Shown here one piece after another: positions 16,567 through 26,132 of a stretch of 64,000 bases of DNA. The notes beneath the pieces were generated by a model. It was not told the origin of the DNA. It ran no database searches and was given only the letters and a program-made list of their open reading frames with translations. The stretch is from Shimia sp051201625. GTDB lineage: Bacteria > Pseudomonadota > Alphaproteobacteria > Rhodobacterales > Rhodobacteraceae. The first letter of the stretch is position 1. Every line of letters starts with the position of its first letter. Made by a program: the position numbers and the translations under genes. The DNA is taken from positions 62,001 to 126,000 of the forward strand of contig NZ_CP179203.1 in NCBI RefSeq assembly GCF_051201625.1, read 5' to 3'.

Positions 16567-17727
16567 TCAGTCTGAAGATGACTCCAGCAGCGCTTCACGA
16601 TCTAGAGAGAAGCCAGATGTGATCCAGTTTTCTTCGAGAGCCTTCAGCGCCTGTCCAAGTTCTTGTCCTGATAAAGTGGGCATTAAATCTGCTGGTTTGA
16701 CGGGAAAAACAGCCCCTGCGCCGCGCAATACTGCCTCAATCACTTCATTTGGAAGCGGTGTCTCCAGTACCGCAGATCGTAGAGCTAACACAGACAAAGC
16801 TACTCGAATACCCAGTTTGTATCCGAGCTTTTCAGCTGGCTCCACCCCTGTAATTCCCTCGCTTAAGAAAATGTATTGCCGCGTCTGCTTTTTCGAAAAC
16901 CGCAACATTCGTGGTAAATCTCTTCCCCCAAGAACCGCTAAACGTCGAACCGGTTCTGGATCAAGTTCAAGCTTAGATTCCAAATAAACTAGTGGGGCAA
17001 GCGCACGGTCGTCAGATTCTGGAAGAACCAAACCCAACACGCCGGTTGATCGCATCCCTGCTACGGATGGTGCCGGATCAGGCGCCGCCATCAAGCGGAT
17101 TATTTCATACCCAACACGCTCTTTCGGCAAGGTATCAATTCCATCCAAATTTCTGGCAATCGCCGCTAAGGCATCGGCCTCCATGCCTTCATCCGGATCA
17201 CCATACAGAGCGTGAAACCGAAAATAACGCAGGATTCGAAGAAAATCTTCTCGAATCCTCGTATCGGCACTGTCAATGAAGCGAACACGGCGATTAACCA
17301 AGTCTACCATGCCTCCAAGCGGATCGACAACCTCGCCACTAGGGCGAGCATACAAAGCGTTCATCGTGAAATCACGGCGTTTAGCGTCATCTTCAACAAA
17401 GGCGGAAAAGGCAACAACAGCTCGACGGCCGTCTGTCTCAACATCTTTGCGAAAGGTTGTAATTTGAAATCCCGTCTTGCCAGAAACGACCGTAACCGTG
17501 CCATGATCAATACCACTCGGAATCGCCGTCAAACCAGCTTCCACAGCGAGGCTCATAACCTCTGTCGGTTTCGCATCTGTCGCGATATCAACATCATTTA
17601 CGTTCACCTTTAAAAGTGAGTTCCTCACGCACCCACCCACAAAAAAGGCTTGGAACCCTGCCGCAGTGAGCATCTGGCACACCGCATGGGTAGCAGGTGC
17701 CTCTAACCACTCACCACTTAGCTTCAT
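16567..17727 (-). CDS. cca: CCA tRNA nucleotidyltransferase
   Basis: 386 residues, class II nucleotidyltransferase/poly(A) polymerase family. Adds or repairs the 3' CCA of tRNAs. Head-domain motifs: FFVGGCVRNSLL (~29-40), the catalytic VDIATDA (~46-52), RRDFTMNALYA, and the nucleotide-selecting RIREDFLRILRYFRFHA (~155-171). The N-terminus (MKLSGEWLEAPATHAV) is typical of Rhodobacterales. Its ATG overlaps the NUDIX stop (ATGA), so it is the last gene of an hslO-NUDIX-cca operon. Confidence 0.94.
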   Translation of the reverse strand: MKLSGEWLEAPATHAVCQMLTAAGFQAFFVGGCVRNSLLKVNVNDVDIATDAKPTEVMSLAVEAGLTAIPSGIDHGTVTVVSGKTGFQITTFRKDVETDGRRAVVAFSAFVEDDAKRRDFTMNALYARPSGEVVDPLGGMVDLVNRRVRFIDSADTRIREDFLRILRYFRFHALYGDPDEGMEADALAAIARNLDGIDTLPKERVGYEIIRLMAAPDPAPSVAGMRSTGVLGLVLPESDDRALAPLVYLESKLELDPEPVRRLAVLGGRDLPRMLRFSKKQTRQYIFLSEGITGVEPAEKLGYKLGIRVALSVLALRSAVLETPLPNEVIEAVLRGAGAVFPVKPADLMPTLSGQELGQALKALEENWITSGFSLDREALLESSSD

Positions 17728-18323
17728 GAGACATGAATCCGATCAGCTAGGCCGCGCAAAATACGCGCAGTCGCGCCCCAAATATAATACGGGCCAAATG
17801 GAACAGTATAATAACTGCGCTGCATGCCATTCCAAAGCCGGGATTGTATTGAAAACATTGCAGGATTCGTCACATGAGCCAGCGGAACCGAAAAGACATC
17901 CTCAACTTCTCCCGGCTCAGAAATAATTTCGAATGACTTTCTTACTTTTCCCAAGACAGGAGTAACAACAAACCCCGTCACGGTTTCGTGGGTTGGCAGC
18001 GTGCCCAATACCTCAACAATAGGTGATGGTAGACCAATTTCTTCCTCTGCCTCTCGTAACGCAGCCTCAACCACAGTCGCGTCGTTATCTTCTTGCTTCC
18101 CTCCTGGAAACGCAATCTGGCCAGGGTGATGCTTGAGGTGCGAGCTACGCTTCGTGAAGATGACATGAGGTTTGCCTTCGCGCTGCTCTATCGCGATCAA
18201 TACCCCAGCGGGGCGCAATGTGCGCCCCTTGGGAAGCACAATATCAGGGTTCAGATCGAAATCTGACGATGCGCTACTATTTTGATCTACTGCGCGCATG
18301 ACCTGGCCGATCGAATCAGGCAC
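17724..18323 (-). CDS. NUDIX hydrolase, CoA pyrophosphatase-like
   Basis: 199 residues from a GTG at 18323 chosen because GAGG lies exactly 6 nt upstream; an upstream TTG (18350) and a downstream ATG (18299) are alternatives. The NUDIX box runs from GGKQEDNDATVVEAALREAE to EEIGL (residues ~74-97), preceded by the HHPGQIAFPGG segment (~65-75) typical of the CoA pyrophosphatase (NudL/YeaB) group, which hydrolyses CoA or its derivatives. It overlaps hslO by 8 nt upstream and cca by 4 nt downstream. Confidence 0.9.
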   Translation of the reverse strand: MPDSIGQVMRAVDQNSSASSDFDLNPDIVLPKGRTLRPAGVLIAIEQREGKPHVIFTKRSSHLKHHPGQIAFPGGKQEDNDATVVEAALREAEEEIGLPSPIVEVLGTLPTHETVTGFVVTPVLGKVRKSFEIISEPGEVEDVFSVPLAHVTNPAMFSIQSRLWNGMQRSYYTVPFGPYYIWGATARILRGLADRIHVS

Positions 18324-19308
18324 TGCCAGCCTCTTTCGCGTTAAATCCAACCGTCATTGGATCAAGATCGTAATGCGCACCGCAAAATTGGCAGTCTGCT
18401 GTGACACGGCCGTCAATCGTCGTCATTTTTTCGATATCCTTGGCGGAGTAGATCGACAAGCTTTGACGGACCCGGCCTTCGCTGCAAGTGCAACCAAACT
18501 TGACGGGCTGGGCTTCATAAACACGCGGCTGTTCTTCATGAAATAGTCTAACCAGAAGTTCTGTCGGTGGTACAACCGGGCCAATCATTTCTAAATCTTC
18601 AACGGTGTCTAGAAGGATATTTACACGTGTCCAACTTTCCCGATCTTCTTCACTCTGAGCGTCTTTGGCGAGAAAAATTCCACTTTCGCCACCTTCGCCT
18701 CCATCAGTTACGTGTGGAGACGCTTTAGGCATGTGCTGCAGCATGATCCCACCGGCACGCCAGTGTTCAAGAACACCGGGCTCCGTCGATCTCCCAAACC
18801 GCAGAGAAAATCTTGTCGCAAGTTGCTCTGACTGAGCGAAATATGCTTCCGCACAATCCTGAAGCGACCGGCCTGTTAGGGCGGTAATACCTTGGTAAGG
18901 TTTTGTGCCATTTCCTTGATCTATCAAAACCGCAAAGTAGCCATTACCAAGTTGAGCGAATGGTTCGCTGTCGTCAAGACGGTCCGCGTCAAAGCTGGCA
19001 TATGCACGAACACGCGCCGGTTCACCTTGTTTATCGGGGCCATAATAGTCAGTTGCTATCATGCGAACGGGCCCATTTGACTGTACTTGCAGCGATAGCT
19101 TCCAGCGCAGCTTGATAGTTTGTCCAATTAACGCAGTCAAAAGTGCCATTTCTGCCACCAATGCCTCTACCTGTGGCGGATATTCATGCTGATTCAGCAC
19201 GCCGGACAAAACGCCATCAAGACGGGCAACGCGCCCGCGCATGTCGGATTTGTCCAACTGAAACGGCAACACCGTGTCGTCCCAAGCAATCTTGATACCA
19301 ACGGTCAT
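18316..19308 (-). CDS. hslO: Hsp33 redox-regulated chaperonin
   Basis: 330 residues. Hsp33 is a cytoplasmic holdase switched on by oxidation of a zinc centre. The N-terminal domain has LVAEMALLTALIGQTIKLRWKLSLQ in pieces (~49-73). The redox switch near the C-terminus is complete: CTC (in GCTCSEGRV) and CQFC (in DCQFCGAHY), four zinc cysteines. AAGGAAA precedes the ATG. First gene of hslO-NUDIX-cca, divergent from a second NUDIX gene. Confidence 0.95.
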   Translation of the reverse strand: MTVGIKIAWDDTVLPFQLDKSDMRGRVARLDGVLSGVLNQHEYPPQVEALVAEMALLTALIGQTIKLRWKLSLQVQSNGPVRMIATDYYGPDKQGEPARVRAYASFDADRLDDSEPFAQLGNGYFAVLIDQGNGTKPYQGITALTGRSLQDCAEAYFAQSEQLATRFSLRFGRSTEPGVLEHWRAGGIMLQHMPKASPHVTDGGEGGESGIFLAKDAQSEEDRESWTRVNILLDTVEDLEMIGPVVPPTELLVRLFHEEQPRVYEAQPVKFGCTCSEGRVRQSLSIYSAKDIEKMTTIDGRVTADCQFCGAHYDLDPMTVGFNAKEAGSA

Positions 19309-19386
19309 GTGGTTTCCTTATCGACCTTTTCTTGCCATACCGCGACTATGTAGAGGCATCAAGAGCCGCAAAAGGGGGCAAAGCCA

Positions 19387-19824
19387 ATGATTCCAAGATT
19401 TGGGGAACCACCCAGAGCCGGCGTGAAATACACGTTGCGTCCAGGCGCGTACGCGGTGCTGTTGCGGGATAGTAAAATGCTGATAACGTATCAGGCGGCC
19501 CCGGACGATGAATTCCAATTGCCAGGCGGGGGAATAGATCAAGGAGAATCGCCCGTATCCGCACTGCATCGTGAGGTTTATGAAGAAACCGGTTGGACCA
19601 TTTCACCACCTCGGCGCCTTGGTGCATTTCGACGCTTCACATTTATGCCCGAATACGATTTGTGGGCTGAAAAACTTTGCGCAATCTATGTCGCTCGCCC
19701 CGCACTTCAGATTGGCCCCCCCACTGAAGCCGGGCACAGCGCGCATTGGGTTTCTGTTGAGGCGGCAGTTCAGCTATTGTCTAACTCTGGAGATCAATAT
19801 TTTGCACGCTACTTTCACGATTAG
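19387..19824 (+). CDS. NUDIX hydrolase
   Basis: 145 residues. NUDIX box GGGIDQGESPVSALHREVYE-ETGW (about residues 48-71; GX5EX7REVXEETG). The start (GVKYTLRPGAYAVLLRDSKML) is that of the ADP-ribose/NTP-pyrophosphatase-like branch. Substrate not predictable. Starts 78 bp from divergent hslO. Confidence 0.88.
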   Translation: MIPRFGEPPRAGVKYTLRPGAYAVLLRDSKMLITYQAAPDDEFQLPGGGIDQGESPVSALHREVYEETGWTISPPRRLGAFRRFTFMPEYDLWAEKLCAIYVARPALQIGPPTEAGHSAHWVSVEAAVQLLSNSGDQYFARYFHD

Positions 19825-20153
19825 TCCGTAAAATGATCTCGTGGCCATGTTCTACATTTTCTTTTTAAGTACCACAGCCAACTAAGGCGATGCCTGTCGT
19901 GATCCTGAAAATTCTGCAAGGTTGCTTTTTTGGCTAGACGTGCAGCTAAAAATTCAAATTTGGTGTTTTTTTTAAATATTAGACCAGCAAATGGGGTGGG
20001 CGCTCAAATGTCAAAAGTCCATTCTTATCAGATACTTTCTGACAAAACGGCGGTCTTCAATGAACCAAGTTTATTGCCCATGACCACCAGTCGCTTGCTC
20101 TACGTTGCAAAACCCGTTATCGCGCGATCGACAATCGAATAAGGGATACTTCC
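19825..20153. other. 329-bp intergenic region upstream of argG
   Basis: No convincing gene. A 70-codon frame (19930-20142) starts with TTG, has no ribosome-binding site and unremarkable composition. A weak promoter-like pair (TTGCTC, 17 nt, TATCGC, ~20095-20123) lies ~30 nt before argG. T-rich runs near 19925 and 19965 could belong to 3' ends. Confidence 0.4.
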
Positions 20154-21380
20154 ATGTCCGCGCCGAAGAAAGTTGTACTTGCCTACTCCGGAGGGCTTGA
20201 CACCTCGATCATCCTAAAATGGCTTCAGACCGAATATAGCTGTGAAGTGATTACATTCACCGCCGATCTGGGCCAGGGGGAAGAGCTCGAACCAGCCCGA
20301 AAAAAGGCGGAGCTTCTGGGAATAAAGCCCAAAAACATCTTTATCGAGGATGTTCGCGAAGAGTTTGTGCGTGATTTCGTTTTTCCAATGTTCCGAGCTA
20401 ACGCGCAATACGAGGGGCTTTACCTTTTAGGTACTTCAATTGCGCGGCCTTTGATTTCAAAGCGATTGATTAAAATTGCGGAAGAAACAGGCGCAGACGC
20501 TATAGCGCACGGCGCCACCGGAAAAGGCAATGATCAGGTACGCTTTGAGCTGGCAGCTTATGCACTGAATCCGGATATTAAGGTAATTGCGCCTTGGCGT
20601 GAGTGGAATTTGACTTCTCGAACAAGGCTCCTTGATTTCGCTGAAACAAATCAGATTCCAATTGAAAAAGACAAACGGGGTGAAGCTCCTTTCTCTGTGG
20701 ATGCTAATCTGCTTCACACGTCATCAGAAGGTAAAGTTCTCGAGGATCCAGCAGTGCAGGCTCCTGATTATGTGTTTCAACGCACGGTGCATCCTGAGGA
20801 AGCACCAGATAATCCCGAGTATATCGAAGTCCATTTTAAAAAAGGCGATCCAGTTTCAATTAACGGCGAAGAAATGTCGCCCGCGACGATCCTGACCGCT
20901 CTGAACGAATACGGCCGCAGGCATGGAATCGGACGGCTCGACCTTGTGGAGGGCCGTTTCGTGGGAATGAAATCTCGGGGAATTTACGAAACTCCCGGCG
21001 GAACGATCTTGTTGGAGGCTCATCGCGGAATTGAATCGATCACTATGGATCGTGGCGCAATGCATTTAAAAGACCAGTTGATGCCTCAGTACGCTGAGCT
21101 GATTTACAACGGGTTCTGGTATTCACCTGAGCGAGAAATGCTGCAGGCAGCAATCGACTTAAGTCAAGAGCATGTAACCGGTACAGTTAGAGTAAAGCTT
21201 TACAAAGGCATGGCCACCACTGTTGGCCGGTGGTCGGATCACTCATTATACTCAGAGGAGCACGTGACTTTTGAAGATGACGCAGGCGCCTACGACCAAA
21301 AGGATGCAGCCGGCTTCATCCAACTACAAGCTCTACGGCTGAAGCTGATCGCCCTGCGCAACAAGCGGGTTAGCAAATAA
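20154..21380 (+). CDS. argG: Argininosuccinate synthase
   Basis: 408 residues. Joins citrulline and aspartate using ATP, the penultimate step of arginine synthesis. PP-loop AYSGGLDTSIIL at ~10-21; GATGKGNDQVRFEL (~120-133); APWREWNLTSR; SVDANLLHTSSEG. All family landmarks are intact. AGGGA lies 7 nt before the ATG. Alone on its strand, with a weak hairpin downstream. Confidence 0.97.
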   Translation: MSAPKKVVLAYSGGLDTSIILKWLQTEYSCEVITFTADLGQGEELEPARKKAELLGIKPKNIFIEDVREEFVRDFVFPMFRANAQYEGLYLLGTSIARPLISKRLIKIAEETGADAIAHGATGKGNDQVRFELAAYALNPDIKVIAPWREWNLTSRTRLLDFAETNQIPIEKDKRGEAPFSVDANLLHTSSEGKVLEDPAVQAPDYVFQRTVHPEEAPDNPEYIEVHFKKGDPVSINGEEMSPATILTALNEYGRRHGIGRLDLVEGRFVGMKSRGIYETPGGTILLEAHRGIESITMDRGAMHLKDQLMPQYAELIYNGFWYSPEREMLQAAIDLSQEHVTGTVRVKLYKGMATTVGRWSDHSLYSEEHVTFEDDAGAYDQKDAAGFIQLQALRLKLIALRNKRVSK

Positions 21381-21389
21381 ATTGAAAGA

Positions 21390-21418
21390 CCAAGTACTTC
21401 TTCAAGTATTACTTTATA
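21390..21418 (+). terminator. Weak hairpin after argG
   Basis: AGTACTT, a CTTC loop, then AAGTATT gives a ~7-bp stem (one G-T pair) followed by a modestly T-rich stretch. It is a plausible but weak 3' end between convergent genes. Confidence 0.35.
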
Positions 21419-21459
21419 AAAAACGCTCAATTTCATATCTAGAGCCGGTATCTACCATA

Positions 21460-22179
21460 TCAGACCTGCAGCTTATGCCGCGATAATTCTTGGTAAAACG
21501 GCATTGCGTCTGCCAACACATTATCCAGGTACTCGGGTACATCTGGCATAGAAACCTCTGGGCTAGCAAAGGATGTGGAGTTCCAAACTTTGCCGTACCA
21601 ATGTGAAGCCCAAACGCCATCGTTAACGTGTCCTCCTCTGGGCCATTGAAGCATCTCGCAATAAAACTCCAGACCGAGAGCGTCGCACAGACCACGTAGC
21701 AAACCTTCTGGATCATCTCGGATATCGTGACTATCCACCACCAGCGCAGATTGCCCCCAACCCTTTACTAGTTCTAAGAGCTCTAATTGCTTTGAAAAAC
21801 CAATGTCGTCCAACGTGGGGTTTTCACGTTTTGCAGCGTAGCTGGCAATGACCCGAGCAGGATGCCTGATAAGAAAAACGTTCGTTACATTGCGCATCCA
21901 ATCGCGTCGTATGCCTTGCACCATGTGCTGTGTCATATGTTTTTGGTAAAATTGAGGCTTACCTTGGGGATTTAAGCCAGAAAGTTCAGTGGCTACTACC
22001 TCAGGATCCTGCGATTGGCTTGCAAGGATCTGCGCACGCATCGGGTGCTGTAACCCGGTGAGCCTTAAATAACTGGAATAAAAAGGCTCGTCGACAACCG
22101 CACAATCCGGACGATTTGCAAAACTATACATCATTGCGGTCGAGAGATTTCGAGGGCCGCTCCACATCGCAATTTTCAC
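21460..22179 (-). CDS. Sulfotransferase-like P-loop protein
   Basis: 239 residues starting at GTG (GTGAAAATTGCGATGTGG), with AAGGAG 11 nt upstream. The N-terminal IAMWSGPRNLSTAMMYSF (~3-20) is the 5'-phosphosulfate/P-loop motif of sulfotransferase-like proteins, and FLIRHPARVIASYAAKR (~101-117) matches the 3'-phosphate-binding region. In other proteobacteria such proteins are often linked to branched-chain aminotransferases; here it stands alone, convergent with argG. Substrate unknown. Confidence 0.82.
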   Translation of the reverse strand: MKIAMWSGPRNLSTAMMYSFANRPDCAVVDEPFYSSYLRLTGLQHPMRAQILASQSQDPEVVATELSGLNPQGKPQFYQKHMTQHMVQGIRRDWMRNVTNVFLIRHPARVIASYAAKRENPTLDDIGFSKQLELLELVKGWGQSALVVDSHDIRDDPEGLLRGLCDALGLEFYCEMLQWPRGGHVNDGVWASHWYGKVWNSTSFASPEVSMPDVPEYLDNVLADAMPFYQELSRHKLQV

Positions 22180-22358
22180 AGAGCGGGTGCTCCTTCAGCA
22201 TATACTTACCAGTGACATTTATTTTGCATCGACTTGTAAAGCTAGGGCATGAAGTAAAATGATCAGATGGTAAATCGTTTTCACCAACGCGTGACACTTC
22301 ACATTACCCAGTTGTGCTTTATTCGCTCGAGCCGCACGTTAAAATTCAGAGGTGCAAA

Positions 22359-23021
22359 ATGTCTAAAACTCAAATCATAAAGCGTGCTCAATTATCATTT
22401 GCGGTGATTGTTACGGTTTTCGTTCAAGCCGCTTCCGTTATTGCCGCTGGAACAGAAACATTAATCGTTGCAGGTGGATGCTTTTGGTGTGTGGAAAGTG
22501 ATTTCGAAAGCGTAGATGGTGTTCAGGCTGCCATCTCCGGATATACGGGCGGGTCCACGAAAAGCCCAACCTACAAACAGGTGTCTCGCGGCGGAACCGG
22601 CCATTATGAGGCGGTTAAAATTCTATTTGACCCCGACATAGTCCGCAGAGATCAACTGCTAAATAAGTTTTTCCGCTCGATCGACCCAACAGACGCCGGT
22701 GGCCAGTTCTGCGATCGCGGTGAAAGTTACAGAGCCGCCGTTTTTGTCGCTACCGCAGCCGAAAATCAGACGGCAAAGAATGCAGTTAAAGCCGCCCAGA
22801 CTGACCTCGGCCAGAAAGTTGTTACCCCTATTTTAAAAACTCAAACATTTTACGATGCTGAGGCGTATCACCAAGATTATTACAAAGGCAAGAAAATCGT
22901 CTTAACTCGGTTTGGGCCCAAACGGCAGTCAGAAGCCTATAAACGTTACCGCAAAGCTTGTAAGCGCGATGAACGAGTAAAACAGCTTTGGGGCGACTCG
23001 GCGCCATTTGTCGGGGATTGA
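22359..23021 (+). CDS. msrA: Peptide methionine sulfoxide reductase MsrA, exported
   Basis: 220 residues from ATG 22359 (AGAGG 7 nt upstream). Residues ~1-30 form a signal peptide (basic KTQIIKRAQ, hydrophobic core, cleavage near VIAA-G), so the enzyme probably repairs methionine-S-sulfoxide in the periplasm. The active-site motif GGCFWCVE lies at ~39-46 with catalytic Cys41. SGYTGG, the GGTGHYEAV segment and DAEAYHQDY complete the family. No msrB adjoins. Confidence 0.94.
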   Translation: MSKTQIIKRAQLSFAVIVTVFVQAASVIAAGTETLIVAGGCFWCVESDFESVDGVQAAISGYTGGSTKSPTYKQVSRGGTGHYEAVKILFDPDIVRRDQLLNKFFRSIDPTDAGGQFCDRGESYRAAVFVATAAENQTAKNAVKAAQTDLGQKVVTPILKTQTFYDAEAYHQDYYKGKKIVLTRFGPKRQSEAYKRYRKACKRDERVKQLWGDSAPFVGD

Positions 23022-23244
23022 TCTCAAATAATAACGAGATTAGCTACGTGAGCATGGGTGCAAATGCTTAAACACCAAAACTTCCTTGCCACCCGTAGTG
23101 TAAATATCATGTGCGAAAATTGGCGCAAAAATTGCCTGGTTTCGACCCAGCGAAAATAACGCATCGGTGGCTTACCGTTTTCGCAACCCAGGTTTGAACA
23201 AAAAAGTTTTCGGCTTTTCCGTGGGACACGAAATTTGATAGACG

Positions 23245-25920
23245 TTGAAAGCAGTCGTCTTGGGGGTTGATGAATTGAGTGCAAGCAAGACTAGTATTAC
23301 GCCAATGATGGCTCAGTATCTTGAAATAAAAGCTCAGTATCCAGATGCCCTTCTGTTTTACCGAATGGGTGATTTTTACGAAATGTTCTTTGACGACGCT
23401 ATCGCGGCCGCGGAGACATTGAATATTGCTTTGACCAAACGCGGCAAACACGAGGGTTCTGATATTCCCATGTGTGGTGTGCCCCATCATTCCGCTGAAG
23501 GGTATTTTCTGACACTAATCCGGAAAGGCTTTCGGGTGGCTGTTTGTGAACAAATGGAAAGCCCTGCGGAGGCCAAAAAACGTGGTTACAAGGCAGTGGT
23601 GCATCGTGAAGTCGTGCGACTAGTGACCCCTGGGACGCTTACGGAAGACACCTTACTGAATGCACGCCGACATAATTTTTTAGCGGCATATTCACTAGTC
23701 CGAGACAACGCGGCTTTGGCGTGGGTAGATATTTCGACAGGGTCACTGCACGTTATGCCAATAAGCCCCGTTCGATTAGGACCAGAATTGGCCAGAATGG
23801 CACCATCCGAATTATTAGTTGCCGATGGCTTCGAGTCGCTGGTGTCTGAAGTAAGTGCAGATTTGGGAATACCAGTTACATCAGTTTCACGAGGTAGTTT
23901 CGACTCTATTAAAGCAGATAATCGCGTAGCTGCTCTGTTTAAGGCAGCCTCTCTCGAAGCATTTGGTGAGTTTTCAAGATCTGAAATTGGCGCTCTTGGT
24001 GCTGTTGTTGATTATCTAACGCTTACACAGAAGGGCAAACTTCCCCTGCTATTGCCCCCTTCTCGCGAAGCATCTCAGGGCATAATGCAAATTGACGCTG
24101 CTACCCGACGAAATTTAGAGTTGACTGAGAGCTTATCAGGTATGGCTTCCGGGTCTCTACTGGAAACAGTCGACAAGACGGTCACAGCTAGCGGTGCGCG
24201 AATGCTTCAGCAGCGACTATCCTCTCCATCGCTAAACCTCAGTATCATAAATAACCGACTCGATTCCATCGACTACATGGTCCGAAATCGTAGGGATGCG
24301 TCTCACCTTACAATCGCTTTACGGCAAGTTCCGGACATGGATAGGTCTCTGTCTCGTTTGTCTTTAGATCGAGGCGGCCCGCGAGATCTTGCAGCAATTC
24401 GAAACGGCTTGGAGCAGGCCAGAGAGATTGCAGCTAACAATTTTGCGTCCGATCTCCCTCATGACCTTGCAGTGGCAGTTGAATCACTTTCAGGACATGA
24501 CGATTTGTACAGCCTTCTAGATGAAGCACTTGTTGAGGCACCACCTCTTTTGGCGCGAGATGGGGGTTTTATTGCGCAAGGGTTTGATAGCGATCTTGAT
24601 GCCAGTCGAACGCTTCGAGACGAAGGCCGTGTTTTCATCGCCCAATTGCAAGCGGAGTACATTGAGGAAACTGGTATTCAATCGCTCAAGATCAAGCACA
24701 ACAATGTACTTGGCTATTTTATTGAGACAACAGCAAAACACGCGAACGCCATGATGTCTTCTCCAATGTCAGAAACGTTTATTCACCGTCAAACTACAGC
24801 TAATCAAGTAAGATTTACCACCGTCACCTTAAGTGAGATGGAAACAAAAATTCTTAATGCCAGGAATCGTACTCTAGAAATTGAAAAACGGCTCTATTAC
24901 GCACTACAGTCTACAGTTTTTGACAAGTCGGCTGGTATTTCGGCTGCATCGCATGGACTCGCCGAATTAGATTTGGCGTGCGGACTTGCGGAAATCGCTG
25001 TATCCGAAAACTGGTGCCGCCCGAGCGTAAACGACAGCCGAGCATTTGAAATTGAAAATGGGCGACATCCAGTTGTGGAGGCTTCACTGCGGAAAACGGG
25101 TGAACCATTTGTTGCAAATACCTGTAATCTCTCAGGGCGAGATTTTGGTAATATTTGGTTACTGACTGGCCCTAACATGGCCGGAAAGTCAACGTTTCTA
25201 CGCCAGAACGCACTAATTGCTTTGCTTGCACAAATGGGTAGCTTTGTTCCAGCAACAAGCGCGCAAATTGGCTTAGTTAGTCAATTGTTTAGCCGTGTTG
25301 GCGCTTCTGATGATCTTGCTCGGGGGCGGTCTACATTTATGGTTGAAATGGTGGAAACCGCAGCAATTCTAAATCAGGCTGATGATCGCGCACTGGTAAT
25401 TCTTGACGAGATCGGTCGCGGTACGGCCACCTATGACGGGCTATCGATTGCTTGGGCAACTCTCGAACATCTACATGACGTTAACAAGTCTCGCGCTCTG
25501 TTCGCTACTCATTATCACGAAATGACTCAACTTGCTGGTAAAATGAGCGGCGTTGCCAACGCAACCGTTATGGTGAGGGAATGGCAGGGCGAAGTGATCT
25601 TTTTACACGAAGTCAAAAAAGGCGCTGCAGATCGATCGTACGGCGTACAGGTTGCGCAATTGGCAGGCCTGCCACCAGCCGTTGTTGAGCGCGCTCGCGT
25701 TGTATTGGAGGCTTTAGAAAAAGGCGAAAGAGAGGGGCCTGCTCACAAAGCCCTGATAGATGATCTGCCTCTGTTTGCCGCTTCTCCAGTTGCGTCGATT
25801 TCTCCAGAGCGCCTGCCGAATCTTCTTGAACAGAGGCTCGCGGTGATAAATCCCGATGATCTATCGGCACGGCAGGCACTTGATTTTTTGTATGAACTCA
25901 AAGCGCTTAGTGGTGATTAA
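23245..25920 (+). CDS. mutS: DNA mismatch repair protein MutS
   Basis: Up to 891 residues. MutS recognises mismatches. Mismatch-binding domain with the Phe-Tyr-Glu motif (GDFYEMFFDDA, ~42-52); connector, lever and clamp regions; C-terminal ATPase with Walker A GPNMAGKST (~641-649), STFMVEMVET, Walker B VILDEIGRGT and ATHYHE. There is no in-frame ATG before ITPMMAQY. Candidate starts are TTG at 23245, 23260 or 23275, so the first ~10 residues are uncertain. No mutL nearby. Confidence 0.96.
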   Translation: MKAVVLGVDELSASKTSITPMMAQYLEIKAQYPDALLFYRMGDFYEMFFDDAIAAAETLNIALTKRGKHEGSDIPMCGVPHHSAEGYFLTLIRKGFRVAVCEQMESPAEAKKRGYKAVVHREVVRLVTPGTLTEDTLLNARRHNFLAAYSLVRDNAALAWVDISTGSLHVMPISPVRLGPELARMAPSELLVADGFESLVSEVSADLGIPVTSVSRGSFDSIKADNRVAALFKAASLEAFGEFSRSEIGALGAVVDYLTLTQKGKLPLLLPPSREASQGIMQIDAATRRNLELTESLSGMASGSLLETVDKTVTASGARMLQQRLSSPSLNLSIINNRLDSIDYMVRNRRDASHLTIALRQVPDMDRSLSRLSLDRGGPRDLAAIRNGLEQAREIAANNFASDLPHDLAVAVESLSGHDDLYSLLDEALVEAPPLLARDGGFIAQGFDSDLDASRTLRDEGRVFIAQLQAEYIEETGIQSLKIKHNNVLGYFIETTAKHANAMMSSPMSETFIHRQTTANQVRFTTVTLSEMETKILNARNRTLEIEKRLYYALQSTVFDKSAGISAASHGLAELDLACGLAEIAVSENWCRPSVNDSRAFEIENGRHPVVEASLRKTGEPFVANTCNLSGRDFGNIWLLTGPNMAGKSTFLRQNALIALLAQMGSFVPATSAQIGLVSQLFSRVGASDDLARGRSTFMVEMVETAAILNQADDRALVILDEIGRGTATYDGLSIAWATLEHLHDVNKSRALFATHYHEMTQLAGKMSGVANATVMVREWQGEVIFLHEVKKGAADRSYGVQVAQLAGLPPAVVERARVVLEALEKGEREGPAHKALIDDLPLFAASPVASISPERLPNLLEQRLAVINPDDLSARQALDFLYELKALSGD

Positions 25921-26055
25921 TTTGTTTGATGTGAAGGTAAGCTTACCTAAATTGAGCGTTGGAGTACGTATTAGTACATGGCGTAATGCAACCTGAAAGT
26001 CTTTTTGACCTTTTACAATTCAATTAAGTTTAAGCCAAACATACAATATTTATTT

Positions 26056-26077
26056 CCGCGACCAGGGTTGGTCGCGG
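26056..26077. repeat. Perfect 8-bp inverted repeat downstream of mutS
   Basis: CCGCGACC (26056-26063), a 6-nt loop, GGTCGCGG (26070-26077). It lies between the convergent mutS and grpE ends. Neither strand has a following T-run, so it is a stable hairpin but not a standard intrinsic terminator. It may protect 3' ends or act with Rho. Confidence 0.5.
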
Positions 26078-26132
26078 CAATGCACGGTTACCCAGAAACT
26101 TAAGGCTTTTCGTTTATTTTACAGTGAGTAGT

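Noticed and set aside
19930..20142. 70-codon ORF upstream of argG
   Set aside because: TTG start, no ribosome site, no recognisable motif; more likely leader sequence.
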